Shown one piece after another: positions 8,068 to 15,479 of a stretch of 35,505 nucleotides of DNA. The stretch lies in contig JAFSAM010000062.1 in the NCBI GenBank assembly GCA_017441005.1, positions 1 through 35,505 of the forward strand, in the 5' to 3' direction. Position numbers and translations under genes: made by a program. Position 1 is the stretch's first letter, and each line of letters starts with the position of its first letter. Source of the DNA: Clostridia bacterium (GTDB taxonomy: Bacteria; Bacillota; Clostridia; Oscillospirales; CAG-272). The notes beneath the pieces were generated by a model. The model did no database searches, was not told the origin of the DNA, and was given only the letters and a program-made list of their open reading frames with translations.

Positions 8068-9514
8068 AGCAAAAAAGCCTTTAAGCATAAAGTGGAAGAT
8101 TTTTTTCTTCCTTGCGCTTTTCTCCGGTATAATCCTGCTTATACTATGGACCGTGCAATCGGTCTTTCTCGGTGACATCTACAGATCAATAAAAATGAGC
8201 GATCTCAATGAGTGTGCTGAAGTTATCACAGACAGTCTCGGCACGAATAAGCTTGAACAAAGGGCTGACAGCCTTGCCCGAGAATACGAGCTTTGTATAA
8301 TCGTGCAGACCGAAAACGGCGCTGTTCTTGCCTCCACCGAATCTATGCACAACTGTGTCATACACAACATCTCGTACAGAGACCGTGCAAGACTGTATCT
8401 CGATGCAAAATCGAACGGCGGCTCCCTTCTCGAACGCTTTACCTTCGATCCGCAGGACGGCTCGTTCCACTCGGTAAAGGACAAAGAAACAACGTCGGAA
8501 GAAAATATCATTCTCACAAAATGCGTTCCCGGCAAAAACAATACCGATATCGTTATTTTTATCAATTCGGTTTTGACTCCCGTCAATGCAACGGTAAAAA
8601 CGCTTAACAGAATGCTTATTTTCATCAGCATCGCTCTGCTTATTATCGCACTCATAATCTCGTTTATCATATCAAGCCGACTTACAAAGCCGCTTAAAAA
8701 GCTGACAAATTCAGCAAAGGAGCTGGCTGTCGGTAACTATGACGCCGACTTCAGCGAAAGATCTTCGAAGGAGGTTTCCATTCTTGCGGATTCACTCGCA
8801 TTCGCTTCAAATGAGCTCAAGAAAAACGAAACTCTCCGCCGCGAGCTGATCGCAAACATCTCACACGACCTCCGCACACCGCTCACCCTTATTACCGGCT
8901 ATGCCGAGGTCATGAAGGATATTCCGAACGAGATGACGGCAGACAATCTGCAGATCATCATCGATGAGTCTAAACGCCTTTCCTCTCTTGTAAACGACGT
9001 TCTTGATGTATCAAAGCTTCAGGCTAACACGATCGAGCTTAAGAAAGAAAGGTTCGACATTACCGAGGTAATAAAGGAAACCGCCGTCAGGTATCAAAAG
9101 CTCGTCGACCAGGACGGATATAACATCTGTTTTATGCCGACAGCCCCTTGCACGGTCTTTGCCGACAGACAAAAGATCTTGCAGGTGCTCTACAACCTTG
9201 TAAACAATGCCGTTACCCATACGGGAAACGACAAGACCGTAGTGATCAGACAAGGCTTTGCCGAGCATAACGGCAGAAATTATGTCAGGATCGAGGTAAC
9301 AGATACCGGCGACGGAATTGCTCCCGACAAGCTGCCGTTGGTTTGGGACAGATACTATAAGATAGACAAATTCCACAGAAGAGCGCAAATGGGCTCGGGA
9401 CTCGGTCTTTCCATCGTCAAGTCGCTTATCGAGCTTCACGAGGGCTATTACGGTGTCTACAGCACCGTAGGTCACGGCTCGACCTTCTGGTTTGAATTAC
9501 CTATAGCCGAATAA
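8042..9514 (+). CDS. Sensor histidine kinase
   Basis: The frame opens at TTG 8042, 26 nt inside the response regulator gene. A second TTG at 8054 is also possible, and a GAGGGGA site at 8034-8040 could serve either. Domains in order: membrane segment (about residues 19-39), an extracytoplasmic sensor region of about 150 residues, second membrane segment (about 192-213), HAMP linker, HisKA with phosphoacceptor His275 (NISHDLRTPL), and HATPase with N box LYNLVNNAVTH, G1 VTDTGDGIAPD and G2 GSGLGLSIVKSL. It phosphorylates the adjacent regulator in response to an unknown envelope signal. A terminator follows. Confidence 0.94.
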   Translation: MDIALKSAKAKKPLSIKWKIFFFLALFSGIILLILWTVQSVFLGDIYRSIKMSDLNECAEVITDSLGTNKLEQRADSLAREYELCIIVQTENGAVLASTESMHNCVIHNISYRDRARLYLDAKSNGGSLLERFTFDPQDGSFHSVKDKETTSEENIILTKCVPGKNNTDIVIFINSVLTPVNATVKTLNRMLIFISIALLIIALIISFIISSRLTKPLKKLTNSAKELAVGNYDADFSERSSKEVSILADSLAFASNELKKNETLRRELIANISHDLRTPLTLITGYAEVMKDIPNEMTADNLQIIIDESKRLSSLVNDVLDVSKLQANTIELKKERFDITEVIKETAVRYQKLVDQDGYNICFMPTAPCTVFADRQKILQVLYNLVNNAVTHTGNDKTVVIRQGFAEHNGRNYVRIEVTDTGDGIAPDKLPLVWDRYYKIDKFHRRAQMGSGLGLSIVKSLIELHEGYYGVYSTVGHGSTFWFELPIAE

Positions 9515-9520
9515 AATTTT

Positions 9521-9560
9521 AAGAGGATACACTTTTTTGTGTACCCTCTTTTGTTTATTT
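9521..9560 (+). terminator. Terminator after the two-component operon
   Basis: A 12-bp stem with one mismatch (9521-9532 with 9539-9550) and a T6 loop is followed by TTGTTTATTT. Confidence 0.8.
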
Positions 9561-9585
9561 GCTTATTATGGAAACAGTAAAAGAC

Positions 9586-10080
9586 TTACTCTTTCCCCTC
9601 TTCAGACCCGGTAGGATTGTCCTTTTTTGGGGAAATGGTTTCCGACTTTGCAAGTGCTTTTTTGTGTATAAATTTTATAACCAAAATAATCGGAATATGA
9701 AGCAACGCCATTACAAAAGAATAACCTACCAACTCCAAATAAAACATTATATCTTTTGGAAACCGAATAGCACAAGGGGAAATCCTCAATACGAATATCA
9801 TAATACCTACAATCGCCACTGTGGACATTATGTTTTTCTTGATGATTGAAAATTTTATCACAAAATACACATGAATAACAAAATAAAACAACAATGCCCA
9901 TAAAAACATGTAAGCCATACCTATACTGTTTACACAATATGACGTTATTGCGAAAATATAAAACAACAAAAGCATTATCAGAGGTATACTGAACTCTATA
10001 GCATATTTTTTCCCTAACACTATGCCTATCAATAAAACACCTATAATTGCAATTAAAATACAAATCACTATTTGAAGCAT
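9586..10080 (-). CDS. Small multi-pass membrane protein (array unit 4)
   Basis: This 164-residue protein has about five hydrophobic segments (roughly 2-22, 29-48, 52-78, 85-102, 112-138) and a short charged tail. The tail KKALAKSETISPKKDNPTG is nearly the same as the tail of the 10163-10672 protein (KKALAKSEKLSEKTDNPTE), so the two are paralogues or share a duplicated 3' end. The start is ATG 10080; GGGGGA lies about 12 nt upstream. I recognise no domain and assign no function. The gene is AT-rich compared with its housekeeping neighbours. Confidence 0.7.
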   Translation of the reverse strand: MLQIVICILIAIIGVLLIGIVLGKKYAIEFSIPLIMLLLFYIFAITSYCVNSIGMAYMFLWALLFYFVIHVYFVIKFSIIKKNIMSTVAIVGIMIFVLRISPCAIRFPKDIMFYLELVGYSFVMALLHIPIILVIKFIHKKALAKSETISPKKDNPTGSEEGKE

Positions 10081-10110
10081 ATTGCACTCTATCCCCCATC
10101 AACTTTTATC

Positions 10111-10180
10111 CCTAAATTAATGTTTGCCTACTCTTTAACATTCTTTCTCTTGATGTTTCTTTCTAAAAAAAATTATTATT
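10111..10180. repeat. 3'-flank direct repeat, copy 1
   Basis: About 60 bp starting CCTAAATTAATGTTTGCC and including a GTTTCTTTYTAAAAA segment. It matches 12022-12090 with scattered mismatches and covers the stop codon and 3' flank of the 10163 gene. Confidence 0.7.
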
Positions 10181-10672
10181 CTCCGCAGGCTCGGTAGGGT
10201 TGTCAGTTTTTTCGGAAAGTTTTTCCGACTTTGCAAGTGCTTTTTTTAGTACGAACTTTGTAACGAAAGCGGATATAATAGCAGTTATCGCGGCTATCGG
10301 AATCGAAAAAACAATTGTCAGAATAAATGAACCGTACATAGTAGTGTAGATTTTATCGAGAAGCTGTTCTCCGCCAAATTCTAACCCAAACAAATTAATA
10401 AAAAGCGACAACACCACTAATGCTATTCCAAGAACAAAAAACAATATTATTCCCGCAAAAAAAGTCATTTTTGTTTCTTTATATGACTTTATGCCGTAAA
10501 AGATCGATATGATCGGAAAATACAAATATACAACACAGAAAATCAAAATATTTACGATTTCCGTAAAAACTCCGTTTTCTGTACCGCTACACATAATTTG
10601 TAGTGACTTTGTTAAAGCCAAAAGCCATAAATATCCGACCAACCACATCAGATTCGATTTTATTAATTTCAT
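10163..10672 (-). CDS. Small multi-pass membrane protein (array unit 3)
   Basis: This 169-residue protein has four to five predicted membrane segments and an ATG with a perfect GGAGG site. Its second segment, YLYFPIISIFYGIKSYK, closely resembles YCYLPIASIFYGIYSYVK in the 12107-12592 protein, and its tail resembles that of the 9586-10080 protein. It therefore links the members of this array. No known family is recognised. A remnant of a different gene (10697-10774) precedes it. Confidence 0.75.
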   Translation of the reverse strand: MKLIKSNLMWLVGYLWLLALTKSLQIMCSGTENGVFTEIVNILIFCVVYLYFPIISIFYGIKSYKETKMTFFAGIILFFVLGIALVVLSLFINLFGLEFGGEQLLDKIYTTMYGSFILTIVFSIPIAAITAIISAFVTKFVLKKALAKSEKLSEKTDNPTEPAENNNFF

Positions 10673-10696
10673 TTTTTCGCCTCCGTTAAATCTTGA

Positions 10697-10774
10697 CTAC
10701 TCTCTTAAATAATTCTCTATCTGTTGAATTACACATTCTCTATGCTGTATTTTAGTGTGTAATTGCTCTCCGTC
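10697..10774 (-). pseudogene. Remnant of the shared small-peptide family (unit 3)
   Basis: After a TAA at 10775 the minus strand stays open for 25 codons to TAG at 10697. The peptide contains LHTKIQHRECVIQQIENYL, matching the intact 39-codon frame at 11889-12008 (LHTKIQHKNVVLEKVSAYL). There is no start codon in frame, so this copy appears decayed. It ends 24 bp before the membrane protein gene. Confidence 0.6.
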
Positions 10775-10861
10775 TTATGCTTTTCACCATAATTTTGCCA
10801 ATTTTCGGTTTCATTCTGTTTTATGATAATGCTGTCTTAAACAGAAGCAACTGTTGTGCTG

Positions 10862-11323
10862 TCAAGCCGTTTTTTTACGCTTTTTTTCCATCGCCAATAT
10901 AATAAAGATCTGATATAAAAGTTCCACTATAATCAACCCTAAAGTGCAACTGTAAACCAACAACAAATCCTTAAAAAGCCGGCCTAAAAGTAAAAAGCTT
11001 AAATTTGAATATGAAAGCAGTAAATCAATCACAACAATGTAGAGAATTGATTTTTTTCGATTTTCAAAGTGTTTTCCGCATTCTGCGGCAAGAAAAACCG
11101 TAACCGCAATATAAACACACGCCAAAAAAACTATAAGCAAGTAATATCTCAAGGTAAATTTGTTCGAAAAATTCAAAATCGTCACTATTTCGATTGAAAA
11201 ATAGAACACCAAAACCACCATTGTTTTGTATATAAGAGAGTAATATTTTTCCGATTTATTTTTATAAACCTTCAGTAAAATAAATCCTGCTATCAACATT
11301 AAATTTAGTATTATAATGCTCAT
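10862..11323 (-). CDS. Small multi-pass membrane protein (unit 2, second gene)
   Basis: This 153-residue, very hydrophobic protein has about four to five membrane segments and a basic end (EKKRKKTA). Its ATG overlaps the stop of the upstream gene in the arrangement ATGA, and a GGAGCG site precedes it. The coupling implies that it works with, or needs to be made with, the 11320-11787 product. No family is recognised. Confidence 0.7.
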   Translation of the reverse strand: MSIIILNLMLIAGFILLKVYKNKSEKYYSLIYKTMVVLVFYFSIEIVTILNFSNKFTLRYYLLIVFLACVYIAVTVFLAAECGKHFENRKKSILYIVVIDLLLSYSNLSFLLLGRLFKDLLLVYSCTLGLIIVELLYQIFIILAMEKKRKKTA

Positions 11324-11787
11324 ATATCGCTCCTTTCCGCATTTTCAACAGCATCTGTTGCGGATACGTCGCCGGTGGGAGAATATGGTATCGAATCATC
11401 GATTTTTTGAGAAGTTTTTTGCACCCTCAGAACAAGCTTTGTTCCCATAATTGTAATTACAGGTAACAAAAAAGATAGCAAGTAATATAATCCAACCTCC
11501 TTGAATGTGTTGACAGGAGCCATACTTACTGCCATAAGCGCAACAAAACTATGTAAAAGCACTATAAGCAAAAATGCTTTGCGTGCACTTCGATAGAATA
11601 ATACACTCTTTATTGACAAATAAATCGAATATATGATCGGCATTATAATTAAAACCACACCATAAACGCCCATCGACAACACTCCGGCATCCAAAGAAGC
11701 AGAAGGAGATATTATGACACTCAAATTCTTAAAAGTCGATACAAACAAAAACCAAAAAACAAGAAAACAGCCTATACTATACAACAA
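11320..11787 (-). CDS. Small multi-pass membrane protein with unclear start (unit 2, first gene)
   Basis: The open frame begins at TTG 11787, which lacks a well-placed ribosome binding site. Upstream, in the same frame, a single TAA at 11803 separates it from a 23-codon frame that has a good site (AAAAGGAG) and an ATG at 11874. The gene may be a longer protein broken by a nonsense codon, or may be translated by reinitiation after a short membrane peptide. The 155-residue product has four hydrophobic segments, with a region (IIMPIIYSIYLSIKSV) similar in position to the SIFYGI region of its neighbours. Function unknown. Confidence 0.6.
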   Translation of the reverse strand: MLYSIGCFLVFWFLFVSTFKNLSVIISPSASLDAGVLSMGVYGVVLIIMPIIYSIYLSIKSVLFYRSARKAFLLIVLLHSFVALMAVSMAPVNTFKEVGLYYLLSFLLPVITIMGTKLVLRVQKTSQKIDDSIPYSPTGDVSATDAVENAERSDI

Positions 11788-11802
11788 TTTGTAATGCTTT
11801 TT

Positions 11803-11874
11803 TTACCTGTTTTCCAACCGCAACATTACTATTAATCCGATTATCATTAGAAAGATAAAAATTATCGTTCTCAT
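11803..11874 (-). CDS. 23-residue hydrophobic peptide frame, or 5' end of a nonsense-interrupted gene
   Basis: An ATG with AAAAGGAG seven nt upstream opens a 23-codon frame encoding an almost wholly hydrophobic peptide with a LRLENR end. The next in-frame codons after its TAA lead directly into the 11320-11787 protein. By position this ATG corresponds to the starts at 10672 and 12592 in the neighbouring units. It is either a real small membrane peptide or the first exon-like piece of a broken gene. Confidence 0.5.
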   Translation of the reverse strand: MRTIIFIFLMIIGLIVMLRLENR

Positions 11875-11888
11875 TGCTTTGCTCCTTT

Positions 11889-12008
11889 TTATTCTCCCAA
11901 ATATGCTGAAACTTTTTCTAATACAACATTTTTATGTTGTATCTTAGTATGCAATATCGAAAAATCAATTGCTTGTCTAATGCTTCGATAGGGCATCTGT
12001 TTATCCAT
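11889..12008 (-). CDS. 39-residue small frame, best-preserved copy of the array peptide family
   Basis: An uninterrupted frame runs from ATG 12008 to TAA 11889 and encodes 39 residues, including RSIRQAIDFSILHTKIQH and EKVSAYLGE. Degraded copies with the same C-terminal pattern lie at 10697-10774 and 12602-12658, each just ahead of a membrane protein gene. The ribosome binding site is weak (AGG about 13 nt upstream), so it may itself be the tail of a once longer gene. It is not a recognised family. Confidence 0.45.
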   Translation of the reverse strand: MDKQMPYRSIRQAIDFSILHTKIQHKNVVLEKVSAYLGE

Positions 12009-12021
12009 ATAATGTTATATG

Positions 12022-12090
12022 CCTAAATTAATGTTTGCCTCATCTTTATCATTCTTCATCGCGGTGTTTCTTTTTAAAAATATCAATTAT
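12022..12090. repeat. 3'-flank direct repeat, copy 2
   Basis: Matches 10111-10180 (CCTAAATTAATGTTTGCC and following). It lies downstream of the 12107 gene in the same relative position as copy 1, which shows that the unit including its 3' flank was duplicated. Confidence 0.7.
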
Positions 12091-12106
12091 TCATCGTCAA
12101 TGCAGG

Positions 12107-12592
12107 TTAAAACGTTTTTGATTCATCATCCAATGATTTTTTGGATATTACGAGTTTGACTATTCCTCCTGAAGCCAAAGATAATCCAACAATGCTCAGA
12201 ATGTTAATCGCAAAGTAACGATCAACAATAACCAAAATCCAAATACCCAATCCCGAAGCCGCGCTTGGATCATCGCTGAGAACATCTTTTGCAAAAATTG
12301 CGCCTATAACCGTAACTATTATAGCAACAAGTATATATCCGACACCTAACCAAATCGCCGGCAAGATAAGCCTTTTGTTCTTTACGTAACTATAAATGCC
12401 ATAAAAAATTGATGCAATCGGCAAATAACAATACATACATACAACAATTTTTTCTGCAAAATCTGTTTTAATAGAAAACTTCCCTAATATCAGCACTACC
12501 GCATATGCCATAACCACCAGAGCTATGTACAGTGCATAGAAACAACTGACTCTTTTTAGATTAATGTATTTTCTTTCAATTTTTTCGCTCAT
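12107..12592 (-). CDS. Small multi-pass membrane protein (array unit 1)
   Basis: This 161-residue protein has four hydrophobic segments, a charged N-terminus (MSEKIERKYINLKR) and a short charged tail. The middle segment (YLPIASIFYGIYSY) aligns with the unit 3 protein. The start is ATG with GAGG about 8 nt upstream. It lies 9 bp past the end of a frameshifted gene remnant. No known domain; membrane localisation is the only safe prediction. Confidence 0.75.
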   Translation of the reverse strand: MSEKIERKYINLKRVSCFYALYIALVVMAYAVVLILGKFSIKTDFAEKIVVCMYCYLPIASIFYGIYSYVKNKRLILPAIWLGVGYILVAIIVTVIGAIFAKDVLSDDPSAASGLGIWILVIVDRYFAINILSIVGLSLASGGIVKLVISKKSLDDESKTF

Positions 12593-12601
12593 TGTATTAC
12601 C

Positions 12602-12982
12602 TCATTCCTGTAAATATTTACAAACTTTTTCCATCACAATAGTTCTATGTTGATTTTTCCGTGAAAGTGAATAATTGCTTCCAGACCAGGGATGTCCCCC
12701 AAGACATTGCCGCCATTAGTATCAAAATTTACGTAAATCTCTTCCATTTCGATCCTTTTGAGAGGAGCTCCCGCGCTTTGATACGTCTTCCGAAACAATG
12801 ATAGGTTCAAGCAGCTCGGCATCATCCGTTACCACTTCTTCAACCTCGGCTGCATCTGTGTCTGTTTCCGCCGTTTTCTCCGCCCCGTCTGTCAAAGCAT
12901 AAACGTTTGCGGAAAATGTTGAAAACATCATACACAATAAAAGTACAAATGCTATAAGCTTGATAATTCTTTTGTTTTTCAT
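12602..12982 (-). pseudogene. Frameshifted gene for a secreted protein
   Basis: A clear start (AAAGGAGAC before ATG 12982) and signal peptide (KLIAFVLLLCMMFSTFSANVYA) are followed by an acidic Thr/Glu/Asp linker. That frame then ends in a non-homologous tail at 12722. The neighbouring frame continues with EEIYVNFDTNGGNVLG, which resembles the start of Listeria-Bacteroides-type surface repeats, and stops at 12634. A third frame carries RTIVMEKVCKYLQE up to TGA 12602, matching the family peptide of the other units. At least two frameshifts are needed to join these parts, so the gene is most likely dead. Confidence 0.65.
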
Positions 12983-13475
12983 TTTCTTGTCTCCTTTGAT
13001 TATAATTTCTAAATATTACCGTGATATTAACAAAACCAAAGCATTTGTTGATATTACACATATTTCAGTCCGGTTTACAAAATAAATATGTGTATTTCCG
13101 AAACTCTCATAGGCACAGTCCCCCTTTATTAAAAAAACGCATAGTTATCCTAAAATTTAATTTTTCATCAACAGCAATCAATCAAATATACAAGTATTAA
13201 TACTTTTGAAAATAATCCAACAGGTCTGATCGGTAAAAAATTTATCAAAAAAAACATCAAATTTTTTGTCCGTTATTTGTCCGTATTTTTCTAATTTTTT
13301 TCTTTTTCTGTTTTATCCCCTCATATATAAAGAGCGATTCAAAAAAACTTTTATCACACTTTTTTTAAAAATATTTTTATCTTTGTATACTTGCACAAAA
13401 AACGGTATAAAACCTTATGAACAAAACGAACATTTTTGTGCGTTTTGACGTACACGTTTTAGGGGATATAAAAAA
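12983..13475. other. AT-rich intergenic region with a leader hairpin and tiny frame
   Basis: About 490 bp without a recognisable gene. It holds a perfect 10-bp inverted repeat (13056-13065 and 13084-13093) and, on the minus strand, an 11-codon frame at 13075-13110 with an AAAGGGGG site. Both lie upstream of the secreted-protein remnant. The rest is A/T-rich sequence with long T and A runs and no convincing promoter. Confidence 0.4.
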
Positions 13476-13504
13476 GCAGACACAGCCTTTTTTGCCATGT
13501 CTGC
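13476..13504 (-). terminator. Second of two tandem terminators after khpA
   Basis: On the minus strand an 11-bp stem with two G-U pairs is followed by TTTTTT. It backs up the terminator at 13517-13542. Confidence 0.7.
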
Positions 13505-13516
13505 ACAAAAAAATAC

Positions 13517-13542
13517 AGCCTGCATCCATAAGAATGCAGGCT
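13517..13542 (-). terminator. Terminator of the ylxM-ffh-rpsP-khpA operon
   Basis: A perfect 9-bp inverted repeat (13517-13525 and 13534-13542), 8-nt loop, followed on the minus strand by GTATTTTTTT, just after the khpA stop. Confidence 0.9.
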
Positions 13543-13549
13543 TATATTT

Positions 13550-13786
13550 TTATCTGATCTCGACAGTAACCTTTTTACCGTCTGCGTTTGCCGCCGCCTT
13601 CATAACGGTACGGATAGCCTTTGCTATTCTGCCGTTACGTCCGATTACCTTACCCATATCGGGAGCTGCAACGCTGAGCGTCAATACAACGCTGTTTCCG
13701 TTGTCTTCCTCGATTACGGTAACCGCATCGGGCTCGTCGACTATTGCTTTCGCAATATCCGTAAGAATCTGTTTTAAATCCAACAT
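13550..13786 (-). CDS. khpA: KH-domain RNA-binding protein KhpA (YlqC family)
   Basis: This 78-residue protein is a single KH domain with the GxxG loop GRNG inside GKVIGRNGRIAKAIRTV, which contacts RNA. Size and position directly after rpsP are as in other Firmicutes, where KhpA pairs with KhpB and affects cell size and division. In most relatives the operon continues with rimM, trmD and rplS; here two terminators follow directly, so those genes must lie elsewhere. Confidence 0.95.
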   Translation of the reverse strand: MLDLKQILTDIAKAIVDEPDAVTVIEEDNGNSVVLTLSVAAPDMGKVIGRNGRIAKAIRTVMKAAANADGKKVTVEIR

Positions 13787-13806
13787 ACGTTCTTACCAGA
13801 GATCAA

Positions 13807-14064
13807 TTATTCGGTAATGCCGGCTTTTTTGAGAAGTGCCTTTACAGTCTCTGTGGGCTGTGCACCGTTAGCGATCCACTTTGTAGCCTTTTCTGCATCG
13901 ATCTTGATGTCAGCAGGATTTGTCAAAGGATTGTAGTAACCGATTTCTTCGATGTTTCTGCCGTTACGGGGAGATCTGGAATCTGCAACTACTACTCTGT
14001 AGAAGGGCTGCTTCTTTGCGCCAACTCTCTTAAGTCTGATTTTTACCATTTTTTTGTCCTCCAA
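13807..14064 (-). CDS. rpsP: 30S ribosomal protein S16
   Basis: The 85-residue protein begins [20 protein letters not shown] after a short MEDKK extension, then [20 protein letters not shown], the hallmark of S16, which helps assemble the small subunit. ATG 14064 gives [11 protein letters not shown]. The internal ATG at 14049 has GGAGGAC upstream at suitable distance and gives the standard S16 N-terminus, so the true start is probably 14049. It lies between ffh and khpA in the operon. Confidence 0.95.
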   Translation of the reverse strand: MEDKKMVKIRLKRVGAKKQPFYRVVVADSRSPRNGRNIEEIGYYNPLTNPADIKIDAEKATKWIANGAQPTETVKALLKKAGITE

Positions 14065-14087
14065 AAATTATATATTATTTTTTTATT

Positions 14088-15467
14088 TTATTTCTTTTTC
14101 TTGTTCTTTTTGAGCTTCTTCTTGGTGAATCTGCTTCCGAAGCCGCCAAATCCGCCGAGTCCGGGGATTCCCTTGCCCTGTGCAAGCTGCTTCATAAGTT
14201 TGTTTGTCTGCTCGAACTGCTTGAGAAGCTTGTTTACGTCCTCTACCGAAGTACCGCTTCCGTTTGCAATTCTCTTCTTGCGAGAGGGGGTGATTATATC
14301 GGGATCCTCTCTCTCCTTTTCCGTCATGGATTTGATGATCGCTTCCATACGGTCGATCTGTTTTTCGTCAACCTTTGCATCCTTAAGGTCAAGTCCCTTC
14401 ATTCCGGGCATCATACCGAGGAGCGACTCCATAGAGCCCATCTTACGTATCTGCTGGAACTGCTCCAAATAATCGGAAAGGGTAAATCTTGACTCGCGGA
14501 GCTTTTGCTCAAGCTCTGCCGCCTTCTTCTCGTCATAAGCCTGCTCCGCCTTTTCGATAAGCGAGAGCACGTCGCCCATTCCGAGGATCCTCGACGCCAT
14601 TCTGTCGGGATAGAAGGGCTCGATCGCGTCGAGTTTTTCGCCCGTACCGACGTATTTGATGGGCTTGCCCGTTACGTATCTGACCGAAAGGACAGCACCG
14701 CCTCGGGTATCGCCGTCCATTTTGGTTACGATTACACCTGTTATATCAAGAAGATCGTTGAACGACTGGGCAACGTTGACCGCATCCTGACCCGTCATAG
14801 CATCGACTACGAGCAATATCTCGGTAGGCTCGACCTTTGCCTTTATGTTCTTCAATTCTTCCATCATGTCTTCGTCAATATGCAGTCTGCCTGCCGTATC
14901 GACGAATACCATATCGTATCCGTTCTTCTTTGCGTGCTCAACGCCCGCCTTTGCGATCTCGACGGGGCTGATCTTGTCGCCCATAGTGAATACGGGAACG
15001 TCGATCTGTGAGCCTACGACCTCGAGCTGTTTGATAGCCGCGGGTCTGTAAACGTCGCAGGCTACAAGCAGCGGTCTCTTGCCCTGCTTTTTGAAATGCA
15101 ATGCAAGCTTTGCCGCGTGAGTGGTCTTACCTGCACCCTGAAGACCGGTCATCATAATTACCGTGGGGGGCTTTGGCGAAATATTGACCTTCGACTGTGT
15201 GCCGCCCATCAGCTCTATGAGCTCTTCGTTTACGATCTTGACGATCTGCTGTGCCGGCATAAGGCTTTCAAGCACCTTTGCGCCGACTGCACGCTCGGTT
15301 ACTTTATTTATAAAATCCTTGACGACCTTAAAGTTTACGTCTGCCTCAAGCAATGCAAGCTTGATCTCACGCATTCCTGCCTTTACGTCGCTTTCGGTAA
15401 GCTTTCCCTTGCTCCTGAAGCTTTTGAATGCAGAGGATAATTTGTCAGCAAGTCCGGAAAAAGTCAT
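14088..15467 (-). CDS. ffh: Signal recognition particle protein Ffh
   Basis: This 459-residue GTPase has the N domain (to about residue 95), P-loop GLQGAGKTT, DTAGR and TKMDGDTRGG in the G domain, and the Met-containing M domain that binds 4.5S RNA and signal peptides, with SRKKRIANGSGTSVEDVN. It ends in a short Gly-rich segment and a run of lysines. It delivers nascent membrane and secreted proteins to FtsY and SecYEG. It starts 12 nt downstream of ylxM and is cotranscribed with it. Confidence 0.97.
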   Translation of the reverse strand: MTFSGLADKLSSAFKSFRSKGKLTESDVKAGMREIKLALLEADVNFKVVKDFINKVTERAVGAKVLESLMPAQQIVKIVNEELIELMGGTQSKVNISPKPPTVIMMTGLQGAGKTTHAAKLALHFKKQGKRPLLVACDVYRPAAIKQLEVVGSQIDVPVFTMGDKISPVEIAKAGVEHAKKNGYDMVFVDTAGRLHIDEDMMEELKNIKAKVEPTEILLVVDAMTGQDAVNVAQSFNDLLDITGVIVTKMDGDTRGGAVLSVRYVTGKPIKYVGTGEKLDAIEPFYPDRMASRILGMGDVLSLIEKAEQAYDEKKAAELEQKLRESRFTLSDYLEQFQQIRKMGSMESLLGMMPGMKGLDLKDAKVDEKQIDRMEAIIKSMTEKEREDPDIITPSRKKRIANGSGTSVEDVNKLLKQFEQTNKLMKQLAQGKGIPGLGGFGGFGSRFTKKKLKKNKKKK

Positions 15468-15479
15468 TTATTCGCCTCC

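Noticed and set aside
9602..10102. Overlapping 166-codon frame in the unit 4 membrane gene region
   Set aside because: The alternative frame at 9586-10080 shows the tail shared with its paralogue and a consistent membrane topology; this one shows neither.
12840..13061. 73-codon frame overlapping the secreted-protein remnant
   Set aside because: It is in another frame through the signal peptide region, has no ribosome binding site and ends in low-complexity residues.
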